DNA of 49,877 bases from an uncultured Ignavibacteria bacterium. GTDB lineage: Bacteria; Bacteroidota; Ignavibacteria; Tepidaquicellales; Tepidaquicellaceae. Where the stretch lies: contig CALMST010000035.1 in assembly GCA_937872315.1 (NCBI GenBank), positions 1 to 49,877 on the forward strand, given 5' to 3'. The notes below the pieces were generated by a model. The model made no database searches, was not told where the DNA came from, and was given only the letters and a program-made list of their open reading frames with translations. The stretch's first letter is position 1; the number at the start of each line of letters is the position of its first letter. The position numbers and the translations under genes were made by a program. Of the stretch, positions 18,835 to 26,673 are shown in pieces.

Positions 18835-19605
18835 TCACTTGCTTTTTTTAAATTCGTTAAAGCCAAGCTGATCGTCAGCTAATCCTTTTCCGTGTGTTTT
18901 TCCTTTTTTAAAGATCATGTTTTTAAGACTGATTATGATCCCGGAAAAAATATAAAACAGGCAGAATGAAAATGAACCTTCACCGTCCGTAATCACCGTT
19001 AGTATAATTCCTATCAGCAGAATAATGAAAACGATCGGATTTTTTTTGACAGAATGAAGTGAGGGTTTCGGAATGGTATCATACTTGACTCTGCTCACCA
19101 TCAATACCGGTAATGCCAGCGACAGGATTATCATAACAACAATGCTCACCTGTTCGGAAAATATTTTATTGTGATAAAAAAGTATGTAAGTGCATATTGT
19201 CATCGCGGACATAGGCACCGGCAATCCGTTGAATTTTTGTTTATCAAAACCCACAAGCTGAACATTGAATCTTGCAAGACGAAGCGCGGCAAATACCATT
19301 ATAAGAGAGGCAAGAAAAGCTCCTATATCACCCAGCTCGTTGAAATAAACTTTGTAAATCAGATAAGAAGGCGCCACACCAAAAGAGATAACATCTGATA
19401 AAGAATCAAGCTCAACGCCGAATTCACTTGAAGAGTTTGTAAGCCTTGCCGCCAGACCGTCCACAGCATCAAACAATGAAGCATATATTATGAATAAACT
19501 CGCGTCAGTAAAATTTCCATTTGCTGAATGTATAAGTGACATAAATCCGCAAAAGGCATTTAAGACTGTAAAAAGACTGGGAATGAATTTTCTCGAAATG
19601 AGCAT
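18835..19605 (-). CDS. pssA: CDP-diacylglycerol--serine O-phosphatidyltransferase
   Basis: Makes phosphatidylserine from CDP-diacylglycerol and serine. The 256-residue polytopic membrane protein carries the CDP-alcohol phosphotransferase motif (D46, D49, G50, A53, R54, G63, D67, D71; LFDAVDGLAARLT through FGVELDSLSD). The start MLISRKFIPSLFTVLNAFCGF is typical of the Bacillus-type, integral-membrane PssA. It begins 1 nt after psd, the enzyme that uses its product, so the pair completes phosphatidylethanolamine synthesis. The last 40 or so residues are a charged cytoplasmic tail. Confidence 0.93.
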   Translation of the reverse strand: MLISRKFIPSLFTVLNAFCGFMSLIHSANGNFTDASLFIIYASLFDAVDGLAARLTNSSSEFGVELDSLSDVISFGVAPSYLIYKVYFNELGDIGAFLASLIMVFAALRLARFNVQLVGFDKQKFNGLPVPMSAMTICTYILFYHNKIFSEQVSIVVMIILSLALPVLMVSRVKYDTIPKPSLHSVKKNPIVFIILLIGIILTVITDGEGSFSFCLFYIFSGIIISLKNMIFKKGKTHGKGLADDQLGFNEFKKSK

Positions 19606-19606
19606 A

Positions 19607-20278
19607 TTAGAATTCTGCTATAATGGTTTCTCCGCCTGTGACAATCTGATCAAGCCTGACGAAGATCTTTGTCTCTCTTCTTACTATTATATCAACTCTC
19701 GAACCAAATTTTATCATCCCGAATCTTTCCCCTGCTTTCACTTCACTTCCTTCCTTAATATCATAAACGATCCTTCGGGCAACAAATCCGGCTATCTGTT
19801 TGAATAATAATTTATCTCCCGTAACTTCATTTTCTATCCCTATCTCAGATCTTTCATTTCTTTCGGATGATTTGGGATCAAAAGCAACAAGATAATCACC
19901 TTTCACATATTTTAAGAATTTAACTGTACCGTTCATAGGAATCCTGTTCACATGAACATTAAGCGGTGAAAGAAAAATACTTATCTGCATGAGAGGTTCA
20001 TCTTTTTCAAAAATATTCTTTTCCTTGTTTATGATCTCTTCAATTACAACGATCTTGCCGTCAGCAGGTGACAGTATCTGATTATCCTTCAGATCCGAAG
20101 GGTTTTTTCTGTCCGGATCTCGAAAGAAATAAAGAGAAAACAGCCAGAAAAAAATTCCGATACCAATTAAAACATATTTCAGTATAAGAATATTTATGAA
20201 AAATGAAGACCCAAATAAAATTAAACCGCCAATAAAAACCTGAAAGAGTACATCTTTTCCGTAATGAGTTAATTTCAT
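19607..20278 (-). CDS. psd: Phosphatidylserine decarboxylase proenzyme
   Basis: Converts phosphatidylserine to phosphatidylethanolamine. The 223-residue proenzyme is the short form. Two membrane segments lie within about residues 12-50, followed by FFRDPDRKNP and the PADGK motif (71-75). NVHVNRIPMNG follows near 107-117. The self-cleavage site is G192-S193 in KFGSRVDI; cleavage turns the serine into the pyruvoyl cofactor. It overlaps the purC stop by four bases (ATGA) and is followed by pssA after 1 nt, so the three genes are almost certainly co-transcribed. Confidence 0.94.
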   Translation of the reverse strand: MKLTHYGKDVLFQVFIGGLILFGSSFFINILILKYVLIGIGIFFWLFSLYFFRDPDRKNPSDLKDNQILSPADGKIVVIEEIINKEKNIFEKDEPLMQISIFLSPLNVHVNRIPMNGTVKFLKYVKGDYLVAFDPKSSERNERSEIGIENEVTGDKLLFKQIAGFVARRIVYDIKEGSEVKAGERFGMIKFGSRVDIIVRRETKIFVRLDQIVTGGETIIAEF

Positions 20279-20976
20279 CCCGCAACCCTGTTCTTAATTT
20301 CGAGATATGATTCTTCTACTTCCCCCAGATCAAACCTGAATCTGTCCTTGTCCAGCTTTTTATTTGTTTCCATATCCCATAATCTGCAGGTATCCGGAGA
20401 GATCTCATCGGCAAGTATTATATTATTATTTTTATCTTTTCCGAATTCAAGTTTAAAATCCACAAGTCTGATATTTTTTTCTTTAAAAAACTTTATCAGC
20501 AGATCATTTATAAACAAAGCCATTTTTCTGATAACATCCAGTTCTGATTTATTTGCGAGTCCAAGAGCGTAAATATGCTCATCGGTAAACAAAGGATCAC
20601 CCAGTTCATCTGATTTCAGATAATATTCAACAATCGGCTTTTCCAGATCTCTTCCTTCTTCGAATCCGAATTTCTTAACGAGACTGCCGGCTGCAACATT
20701 CCTGCATACGACCTCAACTTTGATGATGTCAACTTTTTTTACAAGCATTTCATCATCGGAAATTTTTTTGATAAAATGTGTGGGGATATTATTTGCTGTC
20801 AGATATTCAAATATCACAGATGAGATGGCATTATTGATCTCTCCTTTGTGTGAGATCTTGTCTTTTTTTAATCCGTTGAATGCAGTTGCATCATCCTTGA
20901 ATTTTTGAAGATAAACATCCGGATCCTCTGTGGTGTATATTTGTTTTGCTTTACCTTCGTAAATTAATTCACTCAT
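20275..20976 (-). CDS. purC: Phosphoribosylaminoimidazole-succinocarboxamide synthase
   Basis: SAICAR synthetase, the ATP-dependent step of purine synthesis that adds aspartate to CAIR. The 233-residue length and the blocks MSELIYEGKAKQIYTT, FKDDATAFNGLKKD, EVVCRNVAAGSLVKKFG, FKLEFGKDKNN and ADEISPDTCRLWD are diagnostic. It is the first gene of the purC-psd-pssA group and there is no other purine gene nearby. The upstream 400 bases probably hold its promoter. Confidence 0.97.
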   Translation of the reverse strand: MSELIYEGKAKQIYTTEDPDVYLQKFKDDATAFNGLKKDKISHKGEINNAISSVIFEYLTANNIPTHFIKKISDDEMLVKKVDIIKVEVVCRNVAAGSLVKKFGFEEGRDLEKPIVEYYLKSDELGDPLFTDEHIYALGLANKSELDVIRKMALFINDLLIKFFKEKNIRLVDFKLEFGKDKNNNIILADEISPDTCRLWDMETNKKLDKDRFRFDLGEVEESYLEIKNRVAG

Positions 20977-21384
20977 ATGTTTTATTTGTAAATTACTTAA
21001 TTTATTGAAAAGATTCTATTTAGTATGATTTTGTAATATACTTAATTTCTGTTGAATACACTTGTTTGATTTTTCAGAAACATATTCAAAAATAAATTTT
21101 CATTGATATTGTACTTTGAATTCAGACATAAAGCAGATTATTTTAATAGAATTCTACTCTGACCTGAATAATTTATTAATTTATTCCGATTCGGCAATTT
21201 ATCACTTGCTGGTTTGTTTTGAAAATCAATTTAAATATGCTGATTTTGGATTATAGTAATATTTTTTATAAACTTTTTAAACTAAATTTGGACACCTGCT
21301 GGAATTGATTTTATTTTTTTTACAGTAATGGTTTGAATTTCCCGTCAATAATTCGTATTTTGACAGATTCTAAAAGCTAGTAAC
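20977..21384. other. 408-nt intergenic region between purC and tRNA-Ala
   Basis: A divergent, strongly A/T-rich spacer with no convincing ORF. It must hold the purC promoter on the minus strand and the tRNA-Ala promoter on the plus strand. Apart from the candidate tRNA promoter near its right end, I see no inverted repeat, riboswitch-like fold or repeat array. The lack of an evident purine-riboswitch core before purC is noted. Confidence 0.6.
21333..21361 (+). promoter_or_regulatory. Candidate promoter of tRNA-Ala
   Basis: TTGAAT (21333-21338) and TATTTT (21356-21361) are separated by 17 bases. They resemble a sigma-70 -35/-10 pair and would start transcription near 21368, about 17 nt before the mature tRNA 5' end. 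The -10 match is only moderate, and the base composition makes chance matches common. Confidence 0.4.
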
Positions 21385-21460
21385 GGGGCTATAGCTCAGT
21401 TGGTAGAGCGTCTGAATGGCATTCAGAAGGTCAGCGGTTCGACCCCGCTTAGCTCCACCA
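21385..21460 (+). tRNA. trnA: tRNA-Ala (GGC anticodon) with encoded CCA
   Basis: A 76-base cloverleaf: acceptor GGGGCTA/TAGCTCC, D-arm TAGCTCAGTTGGTAGAGCG, anticodon loop ATGGCAT (GGC), T-arm AGCGGTTCGACCCCGCT, discriminator A and genomic CCA at 21458-21460. The G-U pair at position 3-70 recognised by alanyl-tRNA synthetase is present (G3 opposite T70 in the stem as written). It is the only one of the five tRNAs here with an encoded CCA. It lies 43 nt before rplU. Confidence 0.96.
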
Positions 21461-21503
21461 TTAAATAATAATCGAATTTTTATATAATTTATACAAAAAT
21501 AAA

Positions 21504-21812
21504 ATGTACGCAATAGTAAACATAAAAGGTTGTCAGTATAAAGTTACCGAAAATCAGAAAGTATTCATTCCGAAATTAAAGGATGATATTGGATCCAAAG
21601 TATCTTTCAGTGAAGTATTGATGTTCACAGCTGATGATAAATCTTTTGAAATAGGTGCTCCTGTTTTATCGAAGACGGTTGAAGCTACTGTTTTAAACCA
21701 TGTTAAAGATGACACGGTAATAGTCTTCAAGAAAAAAAGAAGAAAAGGTTATAAAGTCAGAAACGGACACAGACAAAATTATACACAGATCGAGATCAAT
21801 TCGATCAGGTAA
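21504..21812 (+). CDS. rplU: 50S ribosomal protein L21
   Basis: A 102-residue 23S rRNA-binding protein of normal length, starting MYAIVNIKGCQYKVTENQ. The C-terminal basic segment VFKKKRRKGYKVRNGHRQNYTQIEI is the family rRNA-contact motif. It pairs with rpmA 93 nt downstream, the usual L21-L27 operon. A TATAAT-like hexamer (about 21483-21488) in the short spacer after tRNA-Ala might give it its own promoter. Confidence 0.97.
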   Translation: MYAIVNIKGCQYKVTENQKVFIPKLKDDIGSKVSFSEVLMFTADDKSFEIGAPVLSKTVEATVLNHVKDDTVIVFKKKRRKGYKVRNGHRQNYTQIEINSIR

Positions 21813-21905
21813 TTGCAGATAAAGTATTTTAATAATCATGATTCTGAATGTAAGAGGATTTTTTATTAATAAATTTTTAAACTAATAAATTTTAATTAAA
21901 GATAT

Positions 21906-22166
21906 ATGGCACACAAAAAAGGACTTGGAAGTTCTAAAAACGGCAGAGATTCAAACGCCCAGCGTCTGGGAGTAAAGAAATTCGGCGGCGAAGTTGTAAA
22001 AGCCGGGAATATCCTGATCAGACAAAGAGGTACAAAGTTCCTTCCCGGAAACAACACCGGACTTGGAAAAGATTATACTATCTTTTCACTAACTGACGGA
22101 CACGTGGAATTCACTACCAAAAAAGGAAAGAAAACCATACATGTTCTACCTCTGCAGAATGCATAA
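21906..22166 (+). CDS. rpmA: 50S ribosomal protein L27
   Basis: An 86-residue protein whose flexible N-terminal tail reaches the peptidyl transferase centre. It starts [22 protein letters not shown], with no cleavable Firmicute-type leader, and contains the conserved [15 protein letters not shown] block. It is followed by a strong terminator. Confidence 0.97.
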   Translation: MAHKKGLGSSKNGRDSNAQRLGVKKFGGEVVKAGNILIRQRGTKFLPGNNTGLGKDYTIFSLTDGHVEFTTKKGKKTIHVLPLQNA

Positions 22167-22191
22167 TTATTATGCAAGATCTTAAAATCAC

Positions 22192-22226
22192 AGGTTATTC
22201 CGGACTTCCGGAGTAACCTTTTTTAT
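22192..22226 (+). terminator. Rho-independent terminator after rpmA
   Basis: A 12-bp perfect stem (AGGTTATTCCGG-type arm 22192-22203 with ACTT-like loop and matching arm ending 22219; two internal wobble or mismatch positions possible) followed by TTTTTTATTT. It separates rplU-rpmA from mdh. Confidence 0.85.
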
Positions 22227-22249
22227 TTAACTTAAAAAATTAATTTCAT

Positions 22250-23185
22250 ATGAAAGTAACCGTTGTCGGCGCAGGAAATGTAGGAGCGACCTGTGCTAAT
22301 GTAATAGCTCATAAAGAACTCGTAAGAGAAGTGATACTTCTGGATATAAAAGAAGGTATCGCTGAAGGTAAAGCACTTGACATCTGGCAGACTTCCGGAG
22401 TAAACAATTATGATACCCGCATTACCGGTGTCACTAATGATTATTCTAAAACTGCGGGATCTGATGTAGTAGTAATTACATCCGGTCTTCCGAGAAAACC
22501 CGGGATGAGCAGAGATGATCTTATCTCAACAAATGCCGAGATCGTAAAATCAGTAACAGAAAATATAATCAAACATTCACCCGATACAATACTGATAGTT
22601 GTGTCTAACCCGCTTGATGTTATGACTTACTGCGCTTATGTAAGTTCTAAACTCCCTTCAACAAAAGTAATGGGAATGGCAGGTATCCTTGACACTGCAA
22701 GATACAGAGCATTTCTTGCTGAAGCTCTTGACTGTTCACCAAAGGATATCAGCGCTATGCTTCTTGGCGGACACGGAGATACAATGGTGCCGCTTCCCAG
22801 ATATACAACTGTCAGCGGTATTCCCGTAACGGAACTGATCGAAGAAGAAAAACTTACTGCAATTGTTGAGCGCACAAAGAAAGGCGGCGGTGAATTAGTA
22901 GCTTTAATGGGAACCTCTGCCTGGTATGCTCCCGGCGCTGCAGCTGCTCAGATGGTAGAGTCTATTTTAAGAGATCAAAAGAGAATATTCCCGGTTTGCA
23001 CCTGGCTTAACGGTGAGTACGGTCAAAAAGAAATTTATCTTGGAGTTCCTGTTGTACTGGGCAAAAAAGGTATTGAGAAGATTATAGAACTCAAACTGAA
23101 TGAAGCTGAAATGAACCTTCTTAATGAATCTTCAAAGGCTGTCAGAGAAGTAATGGATGTTTTTGATAAACTCAACGGCAGGTAA
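22250..23185 (+). CDS. mdh: Malate dehydrogenase (LDH-like, NAD-dependent)
   Basis: Interconverts malate and oxaloacetate in the TCA cycle. The 311 residues start with the Rossmann motif VTVVGAGNVGATCA. D32 at the end of the second strand predicts NAD preference. Substrate residues follow the malate pattern: R82 and R88 in PRKPGMSR (the R at 82 favours malate over lactate), with the catalytic H175 in GGHGDTMVP. The homotetrameric, LDH-like MDH of Chlorobi and related groups fits. It stands alone between two terminators. Confidence 0.96.
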   Translation: MKVTVVGAGNVGATCANVIAHKELVREVILLDIKEGIAEGKALDIWQTSGVNNYDTRITGVTNDYSKTAGSDVVVITSGLPRKPGMSRDDLISTNAEIVKSVTENIIKHSPDTILIVVSNPLDVMTYCAYVSSKLPSTKVMGMAGILDTARYRAFLAEALDCSPKDISAMLLGGHGDTMVPLPRYTTVSGIPVTELIEEEKLTAIVERTKKGGGELVALMGTSAWYAPGAAAAQMVESILRDQKRIFPVCTWLNGEYGQKEIYLGVPVVLGKKGIEKIIELKLNEAEMNLLNESSKAVREVMDVFDKLNGR

Positions 23186-23253
23186 TAATGCATTTGAACT
23201 TGCAGAAATGAAATAACAGATATTTCGGATCTGTAAAATATATTTTAAATCCG

Positions 23254-23289
23254 GATGCCATAAATTAAATTTTATGGCATCTTTTTTTT
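23254..23289 (+). terminator. Rho-independent terminator after mdh
   Basis: Stem GATGCCATAAA / TTTATGGCATC, with a short A/T loop, runs 23254-23281 and is followed by eight T residues (23282-23289). It ends mdh immediately before the convergent RsbW-like gene, whose stop codon starts at 23291. Confidence 0.88.
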
Positions 23290-23290
23290 G

Positions 23291-23698
23291 TTATCTCTTA
23301 ATAACCTTTAATGTATATTCTGTACCGTTAGAATCCGAACTGCAGTGAAACTCATCAACCAAAGATCTGATTATGTATATTCCCCTTCCGCTTTCTTTCA
23401 GTAAATTTTCATTTGACGTGGGGTCAGGAATCTCGTCTATGTTAAAACCATCACCTTCATCCTTGATCCATACCACAAATTCACTTTCATCAAATACTAT
23501 TGAAGTATAAACCTTCTTGCTTTTATCTTCCTTATTTCCGTGCACTATTGCATTAATAAGCGCTTCAGAACACGCAATCTGCAGATTAATGAATTTTTCC
23601 ATTTCCATGTTGAAAATTTTATTGGCTTCAGCAAGAATGGAATCAAACTTACTGATTTCATTTCTGTTGCTTTCTAAAATGAGATCTAATTTTTCCAA
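23291..23698 (-). CDS. RsbW-like anti-sigma factor / serine kinase ATPase
   Basis: A 135-residue single-domain GHKL ATPase of the RsbW/SpoIIAB type (HATPase_c_2). The N box is SEALINAIVHGN with N49, the G1 box DEGDGFN (80-86) and the G2 box GRGIYIIRSLV (104-114). Members phosphorylate anti-sigma antagonists or bind sigma factors; in this phylum many act in partner-switching systems. No STAS-domain antagonist, PP2C phosphatase or sigma gene is adjacent, so its partner is unknown. It lies 30 nt downstream of the outer-membrane barrel gene on the same strand. Confidence 0.86.
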   Translation of the reverse strand: MEKLDLILESNRNEISKFDSILAEANKIFNMEMEKFINLQIACSEALINAIVHGNKEDKSKKVYTSIVFDESEFVVWIKDEGDGFNIDEIPDPTSNENLLKESGRGIYIIRSLVDEFHCSSDSNGTEYTLKVIKR

Positions 23699-23728
23699 TT
23701 TTAATAATTTTAATTTATTATTATAAAT

Positions 23729-25639
23729 TCACATGTTCCATAATACATTAATCTGCAGATTAAGGGCTGAGTTATTTTGCAAAGGATCATCAAAAACAAT
23801 GTTATCCAGCCCCGCAATTAAATTTATTACGGAGTTTTTATTCAGATATAAAATTATTCTTCCAAACGGACCGTAAGTCTGATAAGTGTTTGTAAGCACT
23901 TTTTCACCATTATCATATCTGTATCTGAGCTGCTGAAAAAACTTGTATCCTATACCAGCATTTATGAAATAATCAAACATGTAATTTATATTAGGGGCAA
24001 GTAGCTGCTCAGAAAAATATGCAATTGGTTTTACTAAAAAATTATCATCATTAAACTGACCCTGTTCATAAATTTTAAGCTCCGCGTTGAAATCAAAATA
24101 AAAATCCGGGAATACATTGAATGTCGTCGAATCCATTATATAAAGCTGCCGGTAAGAAAAACTCTGTACCTGTGAGACAATATCCTCAAAATCATAAACC
24201 GTATAATTTGCCAGCACCTGTACAACGTTCCGCGTATTTATTTTACTTACAGGATTGAAGGAACTGACGGATGTCAATTTATATATTCTGTTATTAAAAT
24301 TATTGGCACTTCTTTGTGAATAAATATAATTCAGCCCTGACAGCAAAATATCAAATCTTGTCTGTACATTGAAGTTAATCAGATTATTATACTGATGATA
24401 TGCCGACAAAACGGTTTCACTTTCATCCCTGTCATCATAATTAAGCTGAAAATCAGTATCATATTTCAGAAGAGAAGTTGAGCCGGTAAAACCAACGGAA
24501 TTTGTATTCGACAGATTATAAACAATATTCAGCAGCGCCGATGCTCTTGTGCTGTTATTGTTCTTGTTCTTTTCAGATTTTTCTAGTTCGAGGATCTGAG
24601 AAGGCGTATAGCCTGTCGTATTTATCAGTGAATGATTTTCGGATCTCTCACTTATGATCAGGTTAAACTGTGACAGAAAATTTTCCCTGCTGTAATTAAT
24701 ACCCGCATTTATCTCAAGATTTGACTGAACAACCTTTGAGTCGTAAACATTCTCAAAAATAATATTAGACGGAGCAGCTCTGTACTGATATTCTTTTGTT
24801 ATATCCCTGTTGATAAAAAATCCGGAAAATGAAAATATAAGATTATTATTAAGTGAATAATTCAAAACGTCACCTATCTGAAAATAATTTTCCTGCCTTC
24901 GTTCTATGTTATTTTTGACATTGTAAAGCTCCGCAACGCTTGGGGTGGCAGGTGAATAAAAGTCATTAAGCTGATTATAGTAACTTATATTTCCGGTATT
25001 ATCTGTCTGAGACCCGAATCTTTTTGAAATGCTCGCCGATATTTCATAATTGTGATTCTGCTTCTGCATGAGATCCTCATAAAACAGAGTTATGTTTCCG
25101 TTCGTTAAATATTCATCGAAATAAAGATTATCAGCAGTTGCATTTATTATACCGCTGAACCCGGTATTGAATTCACCAATCTGATCCTCAGCTTTATATC
25201 CTAGTCTGGAATTGATCAGTATCTTATTGAAAAGTGAGTAGTTAAGATCGGCAAAGATATAATTACTGTTATTTTTATTCGTCTCAGTATTTTTCCCGTC
25301 AGTAAAAAAAACATTCTGTACACCAGCTCCTGCGCTGAAATTATTTTTTACATTGTAATATACTGTCAGATTAAGATTATTGTAATCTCTGTAAAAATTC
25401 TGGTTTAATTTGGAAACATTGGAGAGGTAATTATTATTTACCGTGATCCCCAGTCTGTTATAACTGTTATTGTAATTCAGCACCGAACCCAGATATGCCG
25501 AATTGGCATCATTATATAAATTGGTTTTGAAAATGTTTGTATTATAAATTGTATCATTAGAAATTTGAGCATACTGAGCGCATACCTTATTCTGTATAAA
25601 AATTGTCATCAGCAACAAATTAATCAAATAAATTTTCAT
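23729..25639 (-). CDS. Asparagine-rich predicted outer-membrane beta-barrel protein, unknown function
   Basis: A 636-residue protein I cannot assign to a family. It starts with a signal peptide (MKIYLINLLLMTIFIQNKVCA, then QYAQ). The rest is dense in Asn, Tyr, Ser and Phe and shows alternating hydrophobic strands ending in polar turns throughout (for example NFNVQTRFDILLSGLNYIYSQ split by short loops). It ends on a strand, LQINVLWNM. The pattern fits a barrel of perhaps 24 or more strands. No plug or TonB box is evident. Its start overlaps the end of the ABC ATPase gene by 20 bases, so the two should be translated together. Confidence 0.65.
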   Translation of the reverse strand: MKIYLINLLLMTIFIQNKVCAQYAQISNDTIYNTNIFKTNLYNDANSAYLGSVLNYNNSYNRLGITVNNNYLSNVSKLNQNFYRDYNNLNLTVYYNVKNNFSAGAGVQNVFFTDGKNTETNKNNSNYIFADLNYSLFNKILINSRLGYKAEDQIGEFNTGFSGIINATADNLYFDEYLTNGNITLFYEDLMQKQNHNYEISASISKRFGSQTDNTGNISYYNQLNDFYSPATPSVAELYNVKNNIERRQENYFQIGDVLNYSLNNNLIFSFSGFFINRDITKEYQYRAAPSNIIFENVYDSKVVQSNLEINAGINYSRENFLSQFNLIISERSENHSLINTTGYTPSQILELEKSEKNKNNNSTRASALLNIVYNLSNTNSVGFTGSTSLLKYDTDFQLNYDDRDESETVLSAYHQYNNLINFNVQTRFDILLSGLNYIYSQRSANNFNNRIYKLTSVSSFNPVSKINTRNVVQVLANYTVYDFEDIVSQVQSFSYRQLYIMDSTTFNVFPDFYFDFNAELKIYEQGQFNDDNFLVKPIAYFSEQLLAPNINYMFDYFINAGIGYKFFQQLRYRYDNGEKVLTNTYQTYGPFGRIILYLNKNSVINLIAGLDNIVFDDPLQNNSALNLQINVLWNM

Positions 25640-26378
25640 ATGGATATTTATTGGATTCCTGATCTGATCTCAGCTCTCTGAAAATATTTTCCAGGCTGCT
25701 GAAATTTTCAGTTTTTTTTAATTCTTCGGTCCTCATGTCAATTTTTATTTTTCCGCTGTCTAACAATATTATCTTGGAAGAAATTTTTTCTACTGTATCA
25801 AGCAGATGAGAACAATAAAAAATGGTCTTTGATCTGGACAACAGGAAATAAACCAGATCATGAAAAACAAAGATGGAATTAGCATCAAGACCGTTTAATG
25901 GTTCATCAAAAAAAATCACTCCGGGATCATGCAGAAGCGAAGAAGTTATCAGGATCTTCTGCCTATTACCTTTTGATATCTTTCCAATTGACGTATCTGT
26001 TATGTCTTTAAATCCAAACAGCTCACTGAAATTGGATATCCTTCTTTCCAGTGTTTGTTTTTCAATGTTTCTGACTGTGCCGGTAAAATCAAGAAACTCT
26101 CTTACGGTCAGGGAGTTAAACAGATTTGCATTTTCAGGCACATATCCGATTATCTCCTTTACATGAAAAGCATTTTTTCTTACATCAATATCATTAATAA
26201 AAACGTCACCTTTATCGAAGTCCAGAACACCGGTTAATATTTTAATGGTTGTTGATTTACCTGCGCCATTTGTCCCTACATAACCGCATATTTCTCCTTT
26301 ATTAACTTCAAAGGAAACATTATCAAGAGCCGTTACACCGCCCGGATATGTTTTTGTAAGATTTTTAACTGTTATCAT
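25620..26378 (-). CDS. ABC transporter ATP-binding protein
   Basis: A 252-residue nucleotide-binding subunit when started at the ATG at 26378 (MITVKNLTKTYPGG), preferred over an ATG 30 bases upstream because it gives the usual start. Walker A is GTNGAGKS (35-42), Q-loop position is Glu (YVPEN, E82), the signature is ISKGN (134-138), Walker B is VIFFDEP (154-160) and the switch His is H191. The YVPE and ISKGN variants fit ABC-2 type exporters or ABC proteins of gliding or lipoprotein function. No permease gene is in sight. The 3' end overlaps the barrel gene, suggesting a shared envelope task. Confidence 0.9.
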   Translation of the reverse strand: MITVKNLTKTYPGGVTALDNVSFEVNKGEICGYVGTNGAGKSTTIKILTGVLDFDKGDVFINDIDVRKNAFHVKEIIGYVPENANLFNSLTVREFLDFTGTVRNIEKQTLERRISNFSELFGFKDITDTSIGKISKGNRQKILITSSLLHDPGVIFFDEPLNGLDANSIFVFHDLVYFLLSRSKTIFYCSHLLDTVEKISSKIILLDSGKIKIDMRTEELKKTENFSSLENIFRELRSDQESNKYPYENLFD

Positions 26379-26622
26379 AATAGTTTTGTAAATAAAACAA
26401 TAATACATAGACTTAACAAGTAAAAATTGTTTACTTAATTTAAAATTGATCGAAAGCTAAATTGACTGATATTTTCATCTGAAAGATAATTAATTCTTCA
26501 ATTAACATAAAATTTTCCGATTAGAATTCAAAATTAAAATAAAAACAAAAATCCGGATTTTTTAATTTATACAAATAAAGTCATTTCATATACATTATAT
26601 TTATTTTAAATTTCATAAAACC

Positions 26623-26664
26623 AACCCTCTCATATCCCTTAATATTTTCGGGGATTGGAGGGTT
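26623..26664 (+). promoter_or_regulatory. Hairpin covering the rimO ribosome-binding site
   Basis: AACCCTC (26623-26629) pairs with GAGGGTT (26658-26664), and ATCCC (26634-26638) with GGGAT (26651-26655), forming an interrupted 12-bp stem with a 12-nt loop. The likely Shine-Dalgarno GGAGGG (26657-26662) lies in the 3' arm, 11 nt before the rimO ATG. A stable fold would hide it. The few T residues that follow (TTTT, 26663-26666) make a terminator reading possible but weaker. Confidence 0.55.
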
Positions 26665-26673
26665 TTAATTTAT

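Noticed and set aside
21356-21369. The 14-mer TATTTTGACAGATT occurs upstream of tRNA-Ala and, on the minus strand (49784-49797), just upstream of uvrA, hinting at a shared regulator.
   Set aside because: A shared 14-mer is expected by chance in 50 kb of A/T-rich sequence, and the TTGACA in it is too close to both genes to serve as a -35 element.
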